Source: Verrucomicrobiota bacterium (GTDB lineage: Bacteria; Verrucomicrobiota; Verrucomicrobiia; Opitutales; Opitutaceae). Taken from it: DNA of 64,000 bases. Within the stretch, counting starts at the first letter, position 1, and the number at the start of each line of letters is the position of its first letter. Below, in pieces: positions 53,061 through 63,000 of this stretch. Position numbers and translations under genes: made by a program. Below the pieces are notes generated by a model. It was not told the DNA's origin. It saw nothing but the letters and a program-made list of their open reading frames with translations, and searched no databases. The stretch lies in assembly GCA_023432225.1 (NCBI GenBank), contig JAEYUW010000026.1:1-64000 (forward strand). Direction: 5' to 3'.

Positions 53061-54916
53061 TACTCGACGGTAACTGACTTCGCGAGGTTGCGGGGTTTGT
53101 CGACATCGCGACCGAGTTCGACCGCGATGTAATAACTGAGCAGCTGAACAGGAATCGTGGCGACGATCGGCAGCACGGCCTCGTGGCATTCAGGAATGGG
53201 AATCACCTCGTCGGCCAAGCCCTCGGGCAGTTTGCAGGAGTCGGTCGCGACGGCGATGACCTTGCCCTTGCGCGCCTTGATTTCCTGCATCGAGGAAACG
53301 ACCTTGTTGAACATCTCGCCGCTCGAGACGAAGAACACCGACGGGCAGTGCTCGCTGATCAGCGCGATGGGGCCGTGCTTCATCTCTGCGGCCGGGTAGC
53401 CTTCGGCGTGGATGTAGGAAATCTCCTTCAGCTTCAACGCGCCTTCGAGTGCGACGGGGAAGAGTGACAGGCGCCCGAGGAAGAGCATGTCGCGGTAGTG
53501 CGCGTAGCGCTTCGCGATGCCGCGGATGTGGTCGGCCTGCTTCAGCGCGGTGCGCACGAGATCCGGAGCGCCTTTGAGGGCCTGCACGATCTCGGTGCCG
53601 TCGCTGAAGCTGAGGTCGCGCATGCGGCCGATGTAGAGCGCAAGCATTGCGCCGATCAGCAGCTGGGACGTGAACGCTTTCGTCGAGGCGACGCCGACCT
53701 CGGGGCCGACGTGCTGATAAATGCCGCCGTCGGCCTCGCGGGCGATGGTGGAGCCGACGACATTGTTTACCGCGAGGACCTTGTAGCCCTTGCGCTTCGC
53801 CTCGCGCATGGCGGCGAGCGTGTCGATCGTCTCGCCCGACTGGCTCATCGTGAAGAAGAGCGTGTTGGGATCGAGCGGCGTGTTGCGGTAACGGAACTCC
53901 GAGGCGTAATCGCACTCGACCGGCACGCGCGCGAACCGCTCGATCAGGTGCTCCGTCACCATGCAGGCGTGCAGTGCAGTGCCGCAGGCGAGGAGTTGGA
54001 AGCGCTCGTAGCTGCGAAATTCGTTGGCACTGATGTTGAGGCCGCCGAATTGGGCCGTGCTGCCGTCCTCGGAGAAGCGGCCGCGCATCGTGTTCTCGAG
54101 CGCCTGCGGCTGCTCGAAAATTTCCTTCTCCATGAAGTGCGCGTAGCCGTTCAGCTCCGCGTCGGAGATCGACCACGTGACCTTGTCGATCACCGGGGAT
54201 ACATCGGCGGCAGCGAGCGTGGTGATGGAAAAATTCTTCGGCGTGAGGTGCGCGACTTCGCCATCCTTGAGGTAAACGACGTTTTGGGTGCGGCTGACAA
54301 TCGCGGCGACGTCGGACGCGACGAGGCTCTCGCCGTCGCCGATGCCGAGGATGAGCGGGGAGCCTTTGCGCGCAGTGACGAGTTCGCCCGGCGCGTCGAC
54401 GGCCATCACGACGATGCCGTAGGTGCCTTCGGCGTGGCGCAGCGTTTTGCGGACGGCGGTGACGAAGCGGCTCTCGGTCGGATCGCTCGGGACGGGCTCT
54501 TTTGCGTAATGATACGCGATCGCGTTGCAGAGCACCTCGGTATCGGTCTCCGACTTGAACGTATAGCCTTTGTCCTTGAGGAATTTTTTGATCGAGGCGT
54601 AGTTTTCGATGACGCCGTTGTGGATGAGCGCGATCTTGCCGTCGCTGCTGACGTGTGGATGTGCGTTGGCATCGGTGACTCCACCGTGCGTAGCCCACCG
54701 GGTATGCCCCATGCCGTAGCTGCCGGTTAACCGGAGCTTCGCCGCCTCGGGTTCCAGGTTGGCGACGCGTCCGACCTTCTTCGCGACGGTGAATCCTCCA
54801 TCCTGCCACACGGCGACTCCGGTGGAGTCGTAGCCACGATATTCCAAGCGTTTCAGCCCCTCGAGGATGAGCGGAGCTGCTTTATTTTTTCCGACGTAGC
54901 CGACGATGCCACACAT
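53060..54916 (-). CDS. glmS: Glucosamine-fructose-6-phosphate aminotransferase (isomerizing)
   Basis: Makes glucosamine 6-phosphate from fructose 6-phosphate and glutamine, the entry to peptidoglycan and lipopolysaccharide amino sugars. 618 residues: glutaminase domain with nucleophile Cys2 (MCGIVGYVGKNKAAPLILEG), and two SIS domains (LACGTALHACMVTEHLIE, TMSQSGETIDTLAAMREAK, SYIHAEGYPAAEMKHGPIAL). It ends DVDKPRNLAKSVTVE, the family C-terminus. No ribozyme-like leader is apparent in the 65 bases before the start. Coupled by TAATG to trpE. Confidence 0.97.
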   Translation of the reverse strand: MCGIVGYVGKNKAAPLILEGLKRLEYRGYDSTGVAVWQDGGFTVAKKVGRVANLEPEAAKLRLTGSYGMGHTRWATHGGVTDANAHPHVSSDGKIALIHNGVIENYASIKKFLKDKGYTFKSETDTEVLCNAIAYHYAKEPVPSDPTESRFVTAVRKTLRHAEGTYGIVVMAVDAPGELVTARKGSPLILGIGDGESLVASDVAAIVSRTQNVVYLKDGEVAHLTPKNFSITTLAAADVSPVIDKVTWSISDAELNGYAHFMEKEIFEQPQALENTMRGRFSEDGSTAQFGGLNISANEFRSYERFQLLACGTALHACMVTEHLIERFARVPVECDYASEFRYRNTPLDPNTLFFTMSQSGETIDTLAAMREAKRKGYKVLAVNNVVGSTIAREADGGIYQHVGPEVGVASTKAFTSQLLIGAMLALYIGRMRDLSFSDGTEIVQALKGAPDLVRTALKQADHIRGIAKRYAHYRDMLFLGRLSLFPVALEGALKLKEISYIHAEGYPAAEMKHGPIALISEHCPSVFFVSSGEMFNKVVSSMQEIKARKGKVIAVATDSCKLPEGLADEVIPIPECHEAVLPIVATIPVQLLSYYIAVELGRDVDKPRNLAKSVTVE

Positions 54917-54981
54917 ACGTTTTGGTTTTGTCTGGCGATTTGAGAAGTCGCCAGAATGATACGCAAGGCCTTTAGCTTACC

Positions 54982-56271
54982 ATGCCGAACCCGAAGCAAG
55001 TTTTGTCCGTCATCATGGGAGGCGGTCGCGGCACGCGACTCTTCCCGCTCACGAAGGAACGCTGCAAGCCCGCGGTGCCGCTGGCCGGAAAATATCGCCT
55101 CGTCGATATTCCGATCAGCAACTGCATCAACTCAGGCTACAATCGCATCTTCCTGCTCACGCAGTTTCTCACTGCGTCGCTGCACCGACACATCAACAAG
55201 AGTTTTCATTTCGACGCCTTCAACGGCGGGTTCGTCGACATCCTCTCGGCGGAGCAGACCGAAAAGAGCAGCGCGTGGTATGAAGGCACGGCCGATGCGG
55301 TGCGCCGCAATCTGGTGCATTTCAACAGCCACCGCCACGAAATCGTCCTGATCCTCTCCGGCGATCAACTCTACCGGATGGATTTCGAGAAGATCGTGCA
55401 GCAACACATCGAAACGAAGGCCGACGTCACGATCGCTGCGATCCCGTTTCAGGTTTCGAAGGTGGAGGGACTCGGCCTCATGCGCGTGGCGGACGATCTG
55501 ACGATCTCCGAGTTCGTCGAAAAGCCGAAGGACCCTGCGATCATCAACGGTCTGGCGATGAGCGATACGCTCGAAGCGCGGCTCGGCACGAATCAGAGCG
55601 GCGAAAAGCGCTGCCTCGCGTCGATGGGTATCTACGTTTTCAGCCGCGAAGTGCTGGCCCGCGCGCTCGACAACACGATGAAGGATTTCGGCAAGGAGGT
55701 CATCCCGAGCCTTCTCGGCAAGGCGAAGATCTGCAGCTACATCTTCGAGGGCTACTGGGAGGACATCGGCACCGTGCGGGCTTTCTTCGAGGCCAACCTC
55801 GCTCTCGCGCAGCCGCTGCCTCCGTTCAATTTCTTCGATCGCAATGCCCCGATCTACACGCACGCCCGCTATCTGCCGGCGTCGAAAATCAACCATTGCG
55901 ATATCGATCACGTCGTCATCGGCGACGGCTGCATCGTGACCGATTCGAAGCTGCGCCACTGCCTCATCGGCATCCGTTCGATTCTCGGCGAAAACTCGGA
56001 TTTGCAGGACGTGGTCATGATGGGCGCCGACTACTACCAAACCGAAGCTGAGCTCGCCGCGGACAAGAAGGCAGGGCGCCCGCCGTTCGGTGTCGGTCGT
56101 AACTGCAAAATTCGCCGCACGATCATCGACAAGAACGCGCGCATCGGCGACAACGTGACGCTTTCTCCCGAGGGCAAGGCCGACGGCGAGTATCCACACG
56201 ACATCATCATCCGCGATGGCGTGCTCTGCGTCTGCAAGGGCGGCGTGATCCCGTCGGGTTTCACGCTCTGA
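54982..56271 (+). CDS. glgC: Glucose-1-phosphate adenylyltransferase
   Basis: Makes ADP-glucose for glycogen synthesis. 429 residues: VIMGGGRGTRLFPLTKERCK, PAVPLAGKYRLVDIPISNCIN, VLILSGDQLYRMDFEKIVQ, and the C-terminal left-handed beta helix (HCLIGIRSILGENSDLQ). Glycogen synthase and branching enzyme genes are not near. It diverges from glmS across a 65-base gap, which must hold both promoters, so amino-sugar and glycogen precursor genes may share control (inference). Confidence 0.95.
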   Translation: MPNPKQVLSVIMGGGRGTRLFPLTKERCKPAVPLAGKYRLVDIPISNCINSGYNRIFLLTQFLTASLHRHINKSFHFDAFNGGFVDILSAEQTEKSSAWYEGTADAVRRNLVHFNSHRHEIVLILSGDQLYRMDFEKIVQQHIETKADVTIAAIPFQVSKVEGLGLMRVADDLTISEFVEKPKDPAIINGLAMSDTLEARLGTNQSGEKRCLASMGIYVFSREVLARALDNTMKDFGKEVIPSLLGKAKICSYIFEGYWEDIGTVRAFFEANLALAQPLPPFNFFDRNAPIYTHARYLPASKINHCDIDHVVIGDGCIVTDSKLRHCLIGIRSILGENSDLQDVVMMGADYYQTEAELAADKKAGRPPFGVGRNCKIRRTIIDKNARIGDNVTLSPEGKADGEYPHDIIIRDGVLCVCKGGVIPSGFTL

Positions 56272-56309
56272 AGCCTCGTCAACTCGAGCGCGGCGCAATC
56301 ACGCCGTGC

Positions 56310-57128
56310 TCAGTTTCGCAGCGGTGTCGGCTTTCGCGTCAGCAGGATGATCGCGAGGCCGGCAGCGATCAGGAAAAAAGAATAGAACGTTCCCCGGCTC
56401 AGGCCGAGGATCAGCGAGATGCCTTCATCCGGCTCGCGGAAGAGTTCGCAGAACATCCGCACCAGCGCGTAGCCAACCAGGAACTCGCCCGCCAGGCGGC
56501 CGGGCTCGCGGCGGGCCACGTCGGTTTTCCAGAACCGCCATTGGACAAAGAACAGCAGCAGCAAGCCTTCCGTCGCGGCTTCGTAGAGTTGTGACGGATG
56601 CCGCGGATCGGTGCCGCCGCCCGTGCGCATGAAGATTATCGCCCACGGAACGTCGGTTTTTTTGCCCCAGAGTTCGCCGTTCAGGAAGTTCGCGAGGCGT
56701 CCGAGAAAAAGACCGACCGGCGCCGTGCTCACGATCAGGTCGCCGAGGTGCAGAAAAGAAACCTGACGCTTCCTCGCGAACACGACGAGCGCGAGTGCAA
56801 TGCCAATGAAGGCACCGTGGCTCGCCATGCCGCCTTCCCACACGCGCAGCAGGGCCATCGGTTCCTCAAGGAAAACCCGCGGTTGGTAGAGGATGAAGTA
56901 GCCCAGCCGTCCGCCCAAAAACGTGCCGACGACCACCGTCAGCACGAGATCCATGGCCGCGTCGAAATTTAACGGCGTGCGACCGGCGCGGTAGTAGCGG
57001 CGCAGCAGCCACCCGCACGCGACGAAGCCGAGCAGGTAGGCGAGCCCGTAATAGCGCAGGCCGAAATTTTCGCCGAAGCGGACGAGAAATGGTGTCGGAG
57101 TGTGGACCCAGTAGGCGAGGGAAAGCAC
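56310..57128 (-). CDS. lgt: Prolipoprotein diacylglyceryl transferase
   Basis: Adds diacylglycerol to the lipobox Cys of prelipoproteins at the inner membrane. About 272 residues with seven hydrophobic segments. Family features: GLRYYGLAYLLGFVACGWLL, FLGGRLGYFILYQP, GGMASHGAFIG and the signature GRLANFLNGELWGKKTD. I favour the GTG at 57128 (VLSLAYWVHTPTPFLVRFG); an ATG at 57164 would add 12 residues. It lies tail-to-tail with glgC. Confidence 0.92.
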   Translation of the reverse strand: MLSLAYWVHTPTPFLVRFGENFGLRYYGLAYLLGFVACGWLLRRYYRAGRTPLNFDAAMDLVLTVVVGTFLGGRLGYFILYQPRVFLEEPMALLRVWEGGMASHGAFIGIALALVVFARKRQVSFLHLGDLIVSTAPVGLFLGRLANFLNGELWGKKTDVPWAIIFMRTGGGTDPRHPSQLYEAATEGLLLLFFVQWRFWKTDVARREPGRLAGEFLVGYALVRMFCELFREPDEGISLILGLSRGTFYSFFLIAAGLAIILLTRKPTPLRN

Positions 57129-57254
57129 GCGCAGGAACGTGTGTGCTGCACGTCCGGCACACAAATTCTTTTAACCGGGTTCTCGGCCCATAATGACTAG
57201 GCGCGGCGCCAGAGTTTCCTTGCGCGAGGCGGGAGCGGGTAGCTTAGTGGCCCA

Positions 57255-58352
57255 ATGAGCGCACTGAAGACCACACCCCTAAACGCGTTTCATCGCCGGA
57301 ATGGCGGCCGCATGGTGGATTTCGCGGGCTGGGACATGCCCGTCCAATACAAGAGCATCCTCGACGAACACAAAGCCGTGCGTCAGCGCGCCGGTCTGTT
57401 CGACGTGAGCCACATGGGCGAAGCCGACGTCAAAGGCCCCGAGGCGCTCAAGTTTCTCCAGCACTTGGTTTCGAACGACTGTTCGAAACTCTTCCCGGGT
57501 CGCGTGCTCTATACGGTGATGTGCTACCCCAGCGGCGGCGTGGTCGACGACTTGCTCGTCTACATGCGCGGCACCGACGACTATTTCCTCTGCATCAACG
57601 CGGGTAACATCGACAAGGACATCGCGTGGATGCAGGAGCAGGCCAAGAGCTTCAACTGCACGGTGACGAACCGCTCGGCCGACTACGGCCAGCTCGCCAT
57701 CCAAGGCCCCCGTGCCGTCGAGATCGTGCAGGCGCTGACGAAGACCACGCTCGCCGACGTGAAGTATTACCACTTCACCGATGGCGAAGTCGCGGGCGTG
57801 AAATGCATCATCAGCCGCACCGGCTACACCGGAGAAGACGGCGTCGAACTTTACTGTGCCGCCGCAGAAGCCGAAAAGCTCGCCGAAGCCGTCTTCGCTG
57901 CCGGCCAGCCGCTCGGCCTCGAGCTGACCGGTCTCGGTGCGCGCGATTCGTTGCGCCTCGAGGCGGGATTCCCGCTCTACGGCCACGAGATCACGCAGGA
58001 CATTAATCCGATCAGCGCCGGTCTCGGCTGGGTCGTGAAGTTCGACAAAGGCGCCTTCGTCGGTTCCGACGTGCTCGCCGCCGAGAAGGCCGCCGGTCCG
58101 AAGCAGAAGGTTGTGTTCTTCAAGACCGGTGATCGACGCATCGTGCGCGCCGAGACGCCCGTGCTCAACGCCGCCGGCGCAACCGTGGGTCGCGTCCTTT
58201 CCGGCACGTTGTCGCCGATCCTCAACGAGGCGATCGGGTCGGCACTCGTCGATGCCGCCGCGACGAAGGAGCCGCTGTTCGTCGACATCCGCGGAACGAA
58301 GCTCCCGCTGCAGCTCGCCAAACCGCCCTTTGTGCCGCTGAAGAAAAACTAA
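57255..58352 (+). CDS. gcvT: Glycine cleavage system T protein (aminomethyltransferase)
   Basis: Transfers the methylene group from aminomethyl-lipoyl GcvH to tetrahydrofolate. 365 residues: TPLNAFHRRNGGRMVDFAGW, DMPVQYKSILDEHKAVRQRAG, FDVSHMGEADVKG, and YTGEDGVELYCAAAEAEKLA with DSLRLEAGFPLYGHEI. Followed by gcvH after a REP element. The third component gene gcvP is absent from the window, so the P protein must be encoded elsewhere. Confidence 0.95.
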   Translation: MSALKTTPLNAFHRRNGGRMVDFAGWDMPVQYKSILDEHKAVRQRAGLFDVSHMGEADVKGPEALKFLQHLVSNDCSKLFPGRVLYTVMCYPSGGVVDDLLVYMRGTDDYFLCINAGNIDKDIAWMQEQAKSFNCTVTNRSADYGQLAIQGPRAVEIVQALTKTTLADVKYYHFTDGEVAGVKCIISRTGYTGEDGVELYCAAAEAEKLAEAVFAAGQPLGLELTGLGARDSLRLEAGFPLYGHEITQDINPISAGLGWVVKFDKGAFVGSDVLAAEKAAGPKQKVVFFKTGDRRIVRAETPVLNAAGATVGRVLSGTLSPILNEAIGSALVDAAATKEPLFVDIRGTKLPLQLAKPPFVPLKKN

Positions 58353-58367
58353 ATGCTTTGAATGCCG

Positions 58368-58434
58368 GTAGCGGCGGTCTATGACCGCCGAGACAATTTT
58401 CCGAATCCTGCCGGCGGTCACAGACCGCCGCTAC
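58368..58434. repeat. REP/BIME-like pair between gcvT and gcvH
   Basis: GTAGCGGCGGTCTATGACCGC at left; right half on the minus strand GTAGCGGCGGTCTGTGACCGC. Stem CGGCGGTC/GACCGCCG in both; loops TAT and TGT. Confidence 0.88.
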
Positions 58435-58465
58435 AGACAAAATCTCAACGAAAATTTCTTCCCCC

Positions 58466-58849
58466 ATGAGCAACATTCCCTCCGATCTCAAATACGCGAA
58501 GTCCCACGAATGGCTGAAGGTCTCGCCCGATGGCACCGCGCTCGTCGGTATCACGGATTACGCCCAAAACAGCCTCGGCGACATCACGTTCGTGCAGCTG
58601 CCGAAGGTCGGCGCGACGTTGAAGGCCGGCGAGTCGTTCGGCGTCGTCGAGTCCGTCAAGGCGGCCTCGGACGTCTACGCTCCCGTGGCCGGCACGGTGC
58701 TCGAGGTGAACAAGGCGCTCGATGCCAACCCGGAGAAGGTGAACAGCGCGCCTTACACCGACGCGTGGATGCTCAAGCTCAAGCTGGCCAATCCCGCCGA
58801 CGCGGACTCGCTGTTGACGTCGGAGGACTACGCCAAGGTTACAGGCTGA
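58466..58849 (+). CDS. gcvH: Glycine cleavage system H protein
   Basis: Lipoyl carrier of the glycine cleavage system, 127 residues. The lipoylated Lys65 is in VVESVKAASDVYAPVAG; KSHEWLKVSPDG at the start and YTDAWMLKLKLANPADADSL near the end match the family. It lies 113 bases after gcvT. Its start is preceded by TTCTTCCCCC, no Shine-Dalgarno. Confidence 0.96.
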   Translation: MSNIPSDLKYAKSHEWLKVSPDGTALVGITDYAQNSLGDITFVQLPKVGATLKAGESFGVVESVKAASDVYAPVAGTVLEVNKALDANPEKVNSAPYTDAWMLKLKLANPADADSLLTSEDYAKVTG

Positions 58850-58917
58850 GCGGGATTTTTTTCTTTCGACGAATACCCCTTGCGCGCGCCGCGGATTTGG
58901 CTGATTTTCCGCGGCGA

Positions 58918-60021
58918 ATGTCGCCCTTGAATCGCCTGTTTGTGGCCGGCTCGGCCGGTCTGGTCCTGTTTGTCTCCGGTTGCGCGAAAAAGGAGGCTGC
59001 GGCGTCAGCCCCCGCTGCGCGGGCCAAGCAACCGGTTGAGGTGGTCGAGATTGCCCGCCGCGATCTCGTCGAATCGCTCTCGCTCGTCGGGTCGCTCGCG
59101 CCGAATGAAACGGCGCAGATTCGCGCCGAGGTCTCAGGCCAGGTGCGCGCGGTGCTGTTCGAGGAAGGCGAAGTCGTGGCCAAGAACAAGGTGCTCGTCC
59201 GCGTCGACGACGCCGAACTGCGCGCGCAGGCCGCGCAAGCGGAGGCGCGATTCCATCTCGCGGAACTCAATCTCAAGCGCAGCGAGGATCTGACCCAAGC
59301 GAAGTCCATGTCACAGGCCGAGGCGGATCGCACGCGCTCGGAACACTCCTCCGCCCAGGCCGAGTTACAGCTGCTGCGCGTTCGTCTCGCCAAGACTGAG
59401 ATCAAGGCGCCGTTCGACGGCATCGTCGGCGCGCGGACGATTTCCCCGGGCGACTACATCACCGCCGCCACGGTCATCACGACGCTCGACGACCTCAGCC
59501 GGCTCAAAGTGGAATTTCAAGTGCCGGAGCGCTTCGCCGAACGCGTCAAGCAAGGCTCCGCGTTTACCCTGCGGGCGCAGACGCCGACCGGCGAGGCGCG
59601 CGCGGAAGGGGAAGTTTATTTCGTCTCCTCGGTCATCGATCGTCAGACGCGGTCGACGCAGGTGAAGGGCTACATTGGCAAGAACATCAACGGTCTGAAA
59701 CCGGGCATGTTCGCCAACATCGATCTCGTCCTTCAAGTGCGTCGCGGCGTGCTGACGGTGCCGGAAGGGGCCGTCCTGACCACGCCGAAAGGCACCCAGC
59801 TGATCGCAGTGCGCAGCAAGGGCAGCGACAAGGTCGCCGAGATGGTGCCGGTCACGCTGGGCCTCCGGGAGAGAGGGCTGGTTGAGGTGACGCCGATCCA
59901 GGCGGAGACGCTTGCGGAAAAAGATCCGGTCGTCGCCTCCGGGGTGGGCGGGTTGATGATTTTTCCGGGCACGGTGCTTGAGCCGCGGCCGCTGCGACAG
60001 GAATTCCGCATCGGAGAGTAA
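58918..60021 (+). CDS. RND efflux periplasmic adaptor (HlyD/AcrA family), lipoprotein
   Basis: 367 residues. The N-terminus MSPLNRLFVAGSAGLVLFVSGC is a lipoprotein signal with Cys near residue 22. Then come barrel-sandwich halves around a coiled-coil hairpin (GQVRAVLFEEGEVVAKNKVL, then KAPFDGIVGARTISPGDYIT) and a beta-barrel (LKVEFQVPERFAERVKQG). It links the inner-membrane pump to an outer-membrane channel that is not encoded here. 3 bases before the RND pump gene. Confidence 0.93.
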   Translation: MSPLNRLFVAGSAGLVLFVSGCAKKEAAASAPAARAKQPVEVVEIARRDLVESLSLVGSLAPNETAQIRAEVSGQVRAVLFEEGEVVAKNKVLVRVDDAELRAQAAQAEARFHLAELNLKRSEDLTQAKSMSQAEADRTRSEHSSAQAELQLLRVRLAKTEIKAPFDGIVGARTISPGDYITAATVITTLDDLSRLKVEFQVPERFAERVKQGSAFTLRAQTPTGEARAEGEVYFVSSVIDRQTRSTQVKGYIGKNINGLKPGMFANIDLVLQVRRGVLTVPEGAVLTTPKGTQLIAVRSKGSDKVAEMVPVTLGLRERGLVEVTPIQAETLAEKDPVVASGVGGLMIFPGTVLEPRPLRQEFRIGE

Positions 60022-60024
60022 GCC

Positions 60025-63000
60025 ATGGTCCTCTCCGACGTCTCAATTCGCCGCCCGGTCGTGGCGCTGGTGGCCTCGATCATCATCGTGCTCGTCGGCC
60101 TGCTGAGCTTCGCGCGCCTGCCGGTGCGCGAGTATCCGCTGATCGATTCCCCGATCGTAACCGTCGACACGAGTTATCGCGGTGCGTCCGCGGAAGTCGT
60201 CGAGGCCAAGGTCACCGAACCACTCGAACGCGAGATCGCGTCGATCGACGGCATCCGCGTGATCCGCTCGGATTCTCAGGAGGAAAGTTCGCGCATCACG
60301 GTCGAATTCAATCTCGGCCGCAGCGTCGACGACGCGGCGAACGATGTGCGCGATCGCGTCAGTCGTGCCCGCGGACGTTTGCCGGACGAAATCGAAGAGC
60401 CGCAGGTCACGAAGGCCGACGCGGACTCGTCGCCGGTCATCACGCTGACATTCTATTCCGATCGCTACAGTCGCCTCGAAGTGCGCGAGATGGTCGAGCG
60501 CATCGCACTGCAGCGCCTCCAGACGATCCCGGGCGTCGGCTCGGTTGGCGTGCGGGGCCCGCGTTACGCGATGCGCTTGTGGGTCGATAGCGATCGGCTC
60601 GCCGCACACAGCCTGACGATCTCCGACGTCGAGAACGCGCTCCGCCAGCAGAACATCGAAATTCCGGGCGGGCGCATCGAGTCGTCGTCGCGGGAGTTCC
60701 CGGTCCGCATCGAAGGCCGCATGACCCAGGTGTCGGAGTTCGAGAACCTCGTGCTGGCCACCCGTGGCAGTCATCAGGTGAAATTCTCCGATGTCGGACG
60801 CGTCGAGCTCGGCGCGGAGGAATACCGTTCGGAAAGTTATTTCAAGGGCCAGCCGACGGTGGGCGTGCAGGTTTTGCGACAAGCTCAGGCCAACGTGCTC
60901 GATGTGGCGAACGGCGTGAAGGAAATGATCCCGTCGCTCGAGAAGGACCTGCCGGATGGCGTGTCGGTTTCGGTCGGATTCGATAGTTCGGTGTTCGTCG
61001 ATCGTTCGGTCAAGGAGGTCTACAAGACGCTTTGGGAAGCGTCGATTCTGGTCGTGTTGATGATTTTCCTGTTTCTGCGCGATTGGCGCGCGACGCTCGT
61101 GCCGCTGGTGGCGATTCCCGTCTCGATCATCGGCGCCTTCGTGGTGATGAGCTGGATGAATTTCACGATCAACACGCTCACGTTGCTCGCGCTGGTGCTC
61201 GCGGTCGGCCTCGTGGTCGACGACGCGATCGTGATGCTCGAGAACATCTATCGCCGCATGGAAGAAGGCGAAGGTCCGATCCATGCCGCCGTGTTCGGCG
61301 CGCGGCAGGTGGCATTCGCGGTCATCGCCACGACGCTGACCCTCGCGGCGGTGTTTCTGCCGGTGGCATTTCAGTCGGGCCAGACGGGGCGGTTGTTTTT
61401 CGAGTTCGGCATCACGCTGGCGGTGTCGGTGCTCGTATCCGCGTTCGTGGCGCTGACGCTGACGCCGATGCTCTGTTCGCGCGTGCTGAAGACGAAGATT
61501 GTCGATGGCCACGCGAAGCACGGCTGGTTCTACGAGAAGACCGAGCCGCTGTTCGTGAAGCTGAATGCCGCGTTCGAGCGCACGCTGCGCGGCGCCATGC
61601 GCACGCAGGTGCTGGTGTTGCTCGGTGCGCTGTTGTTCACCGGCCTCGGCATCGGTTTGTATTTCAAATTGCAGCGCGAGCTGACGCCGCTCGAGGACCG
61701 CGGCATCTTTACCGCCAACCTGATCGCTCCCATCGGTGCGACGCCGGAGTATCTGCGCACCTACTCCGTCGATATGGAGCAGATGATCCTCAAGATTCCG
61801 GAGATCGAGCGCACTTTCCACCGCACGGGTGATGGCGGGCGCGCGTTTGTGTTCGCGACGCTCAAGCCTTGGGAAGAGCGCTCGCGCAAGACTCAGGAGG
61901 TAGTCGCCGATTTACGCCGGCAGTTTCAGAAGGAAGTGACCGGCGGCCAGGCGGTGGCGAATCCCGTGCGGCCCTTCGGCCGGGGCCCGCGTGGCGGCAG
62001 TAGCGGCGTGTCTTTCGTGTTGCTCGGCAGCGATTTTGACGAGCTGCAGCGACTCGGCGGCGAGTTTCTCGGGCATATGCGCGACAGCGGCATGTTCGTG
62101 CAGCCGCGCGTCGACCCGTCGCCCACGAAGCCGCAGCTCGACGTGCGCATCGATCGCGCGAAGGCGGCAGACCTCAAGGTGCCAATCAGCGCGGTGGCCT
62201 CGACGCTCGAGTCGCTGCTTGGCGGCCGGCGCGTGACGGAATTCCAGCGCGGCAACCAGCAGTATTACGTCATGGTGCAGGTGACCGATGAAAACCGCGC
62301 CACGCCGAGCGATCTCGCGCGCCTCTACGTGCGCTCGGCGGACGGCGTGCTCGTGCAGTTGTCGAACCTCGTCAGCTGGTCCGAGAACACGGTGCCGGAG
62401 AGCTACCCGCACTTTAACCGACTCCGCTCCGTCACGATCTCCGGCCAGATGGCGGAGGGAAAAACGATCGGCGACGGCGTGCAATTCATGGAGGAGGCGG
62501 CGAAGCAGGTGTTGCCCGCGGCCTACACTTACGCGTGGGACGGCGAGACGCGCGAGTTCGTGGAGAGCGGCAACGACACGCTCATCCTCTTCGCGCTCGC
62601 GCTGGTGTTCACATTCCTGATTCTCGCGGCTCAGTTTGAATCATGGATTCACCCGGCGACGATTTTCACCGGTGTCTTCATCGCGGTGGCCGGCGGTTTG
62701 CTGGTGCTCTATTGCACGCGGTTCTGGGGGCCGGCGATGACGGACAATCTGTTCTCACGTTTCGGCCTCATCATGCTGATCGGCCTGGTGGCGAAGAACG
62801 GCATCTTGATCGTCGAGTTCGCTAATCAGCTTCAGGTGGAGAAGGGGATTGGCGCGGCCGAGGCGGCGTTCGAGGCGGCGACGATCCGCTTCCGTCCGAT
62901 CCTCATGACGTCAATCTCGACGGTGCTCGGTGCGGTGCCGATCGCCTTCGCTCATGGTGCCGGCGCCGAGACGCGCAATCCGATGGGCATCGTCGTTGTG

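Noticed and set aside
54917..54981. glmS ribozyme or other riboswitch in the glmS leader
   Set aside because: The gap is only 65 bases and shows no ribozyme-like structure; such ribozymes need more sequence.
57165..57254. Glycine riboswitch before gcvT
   Set aside because: The 90-base gap lacks the tandem aptamer features and is too short.
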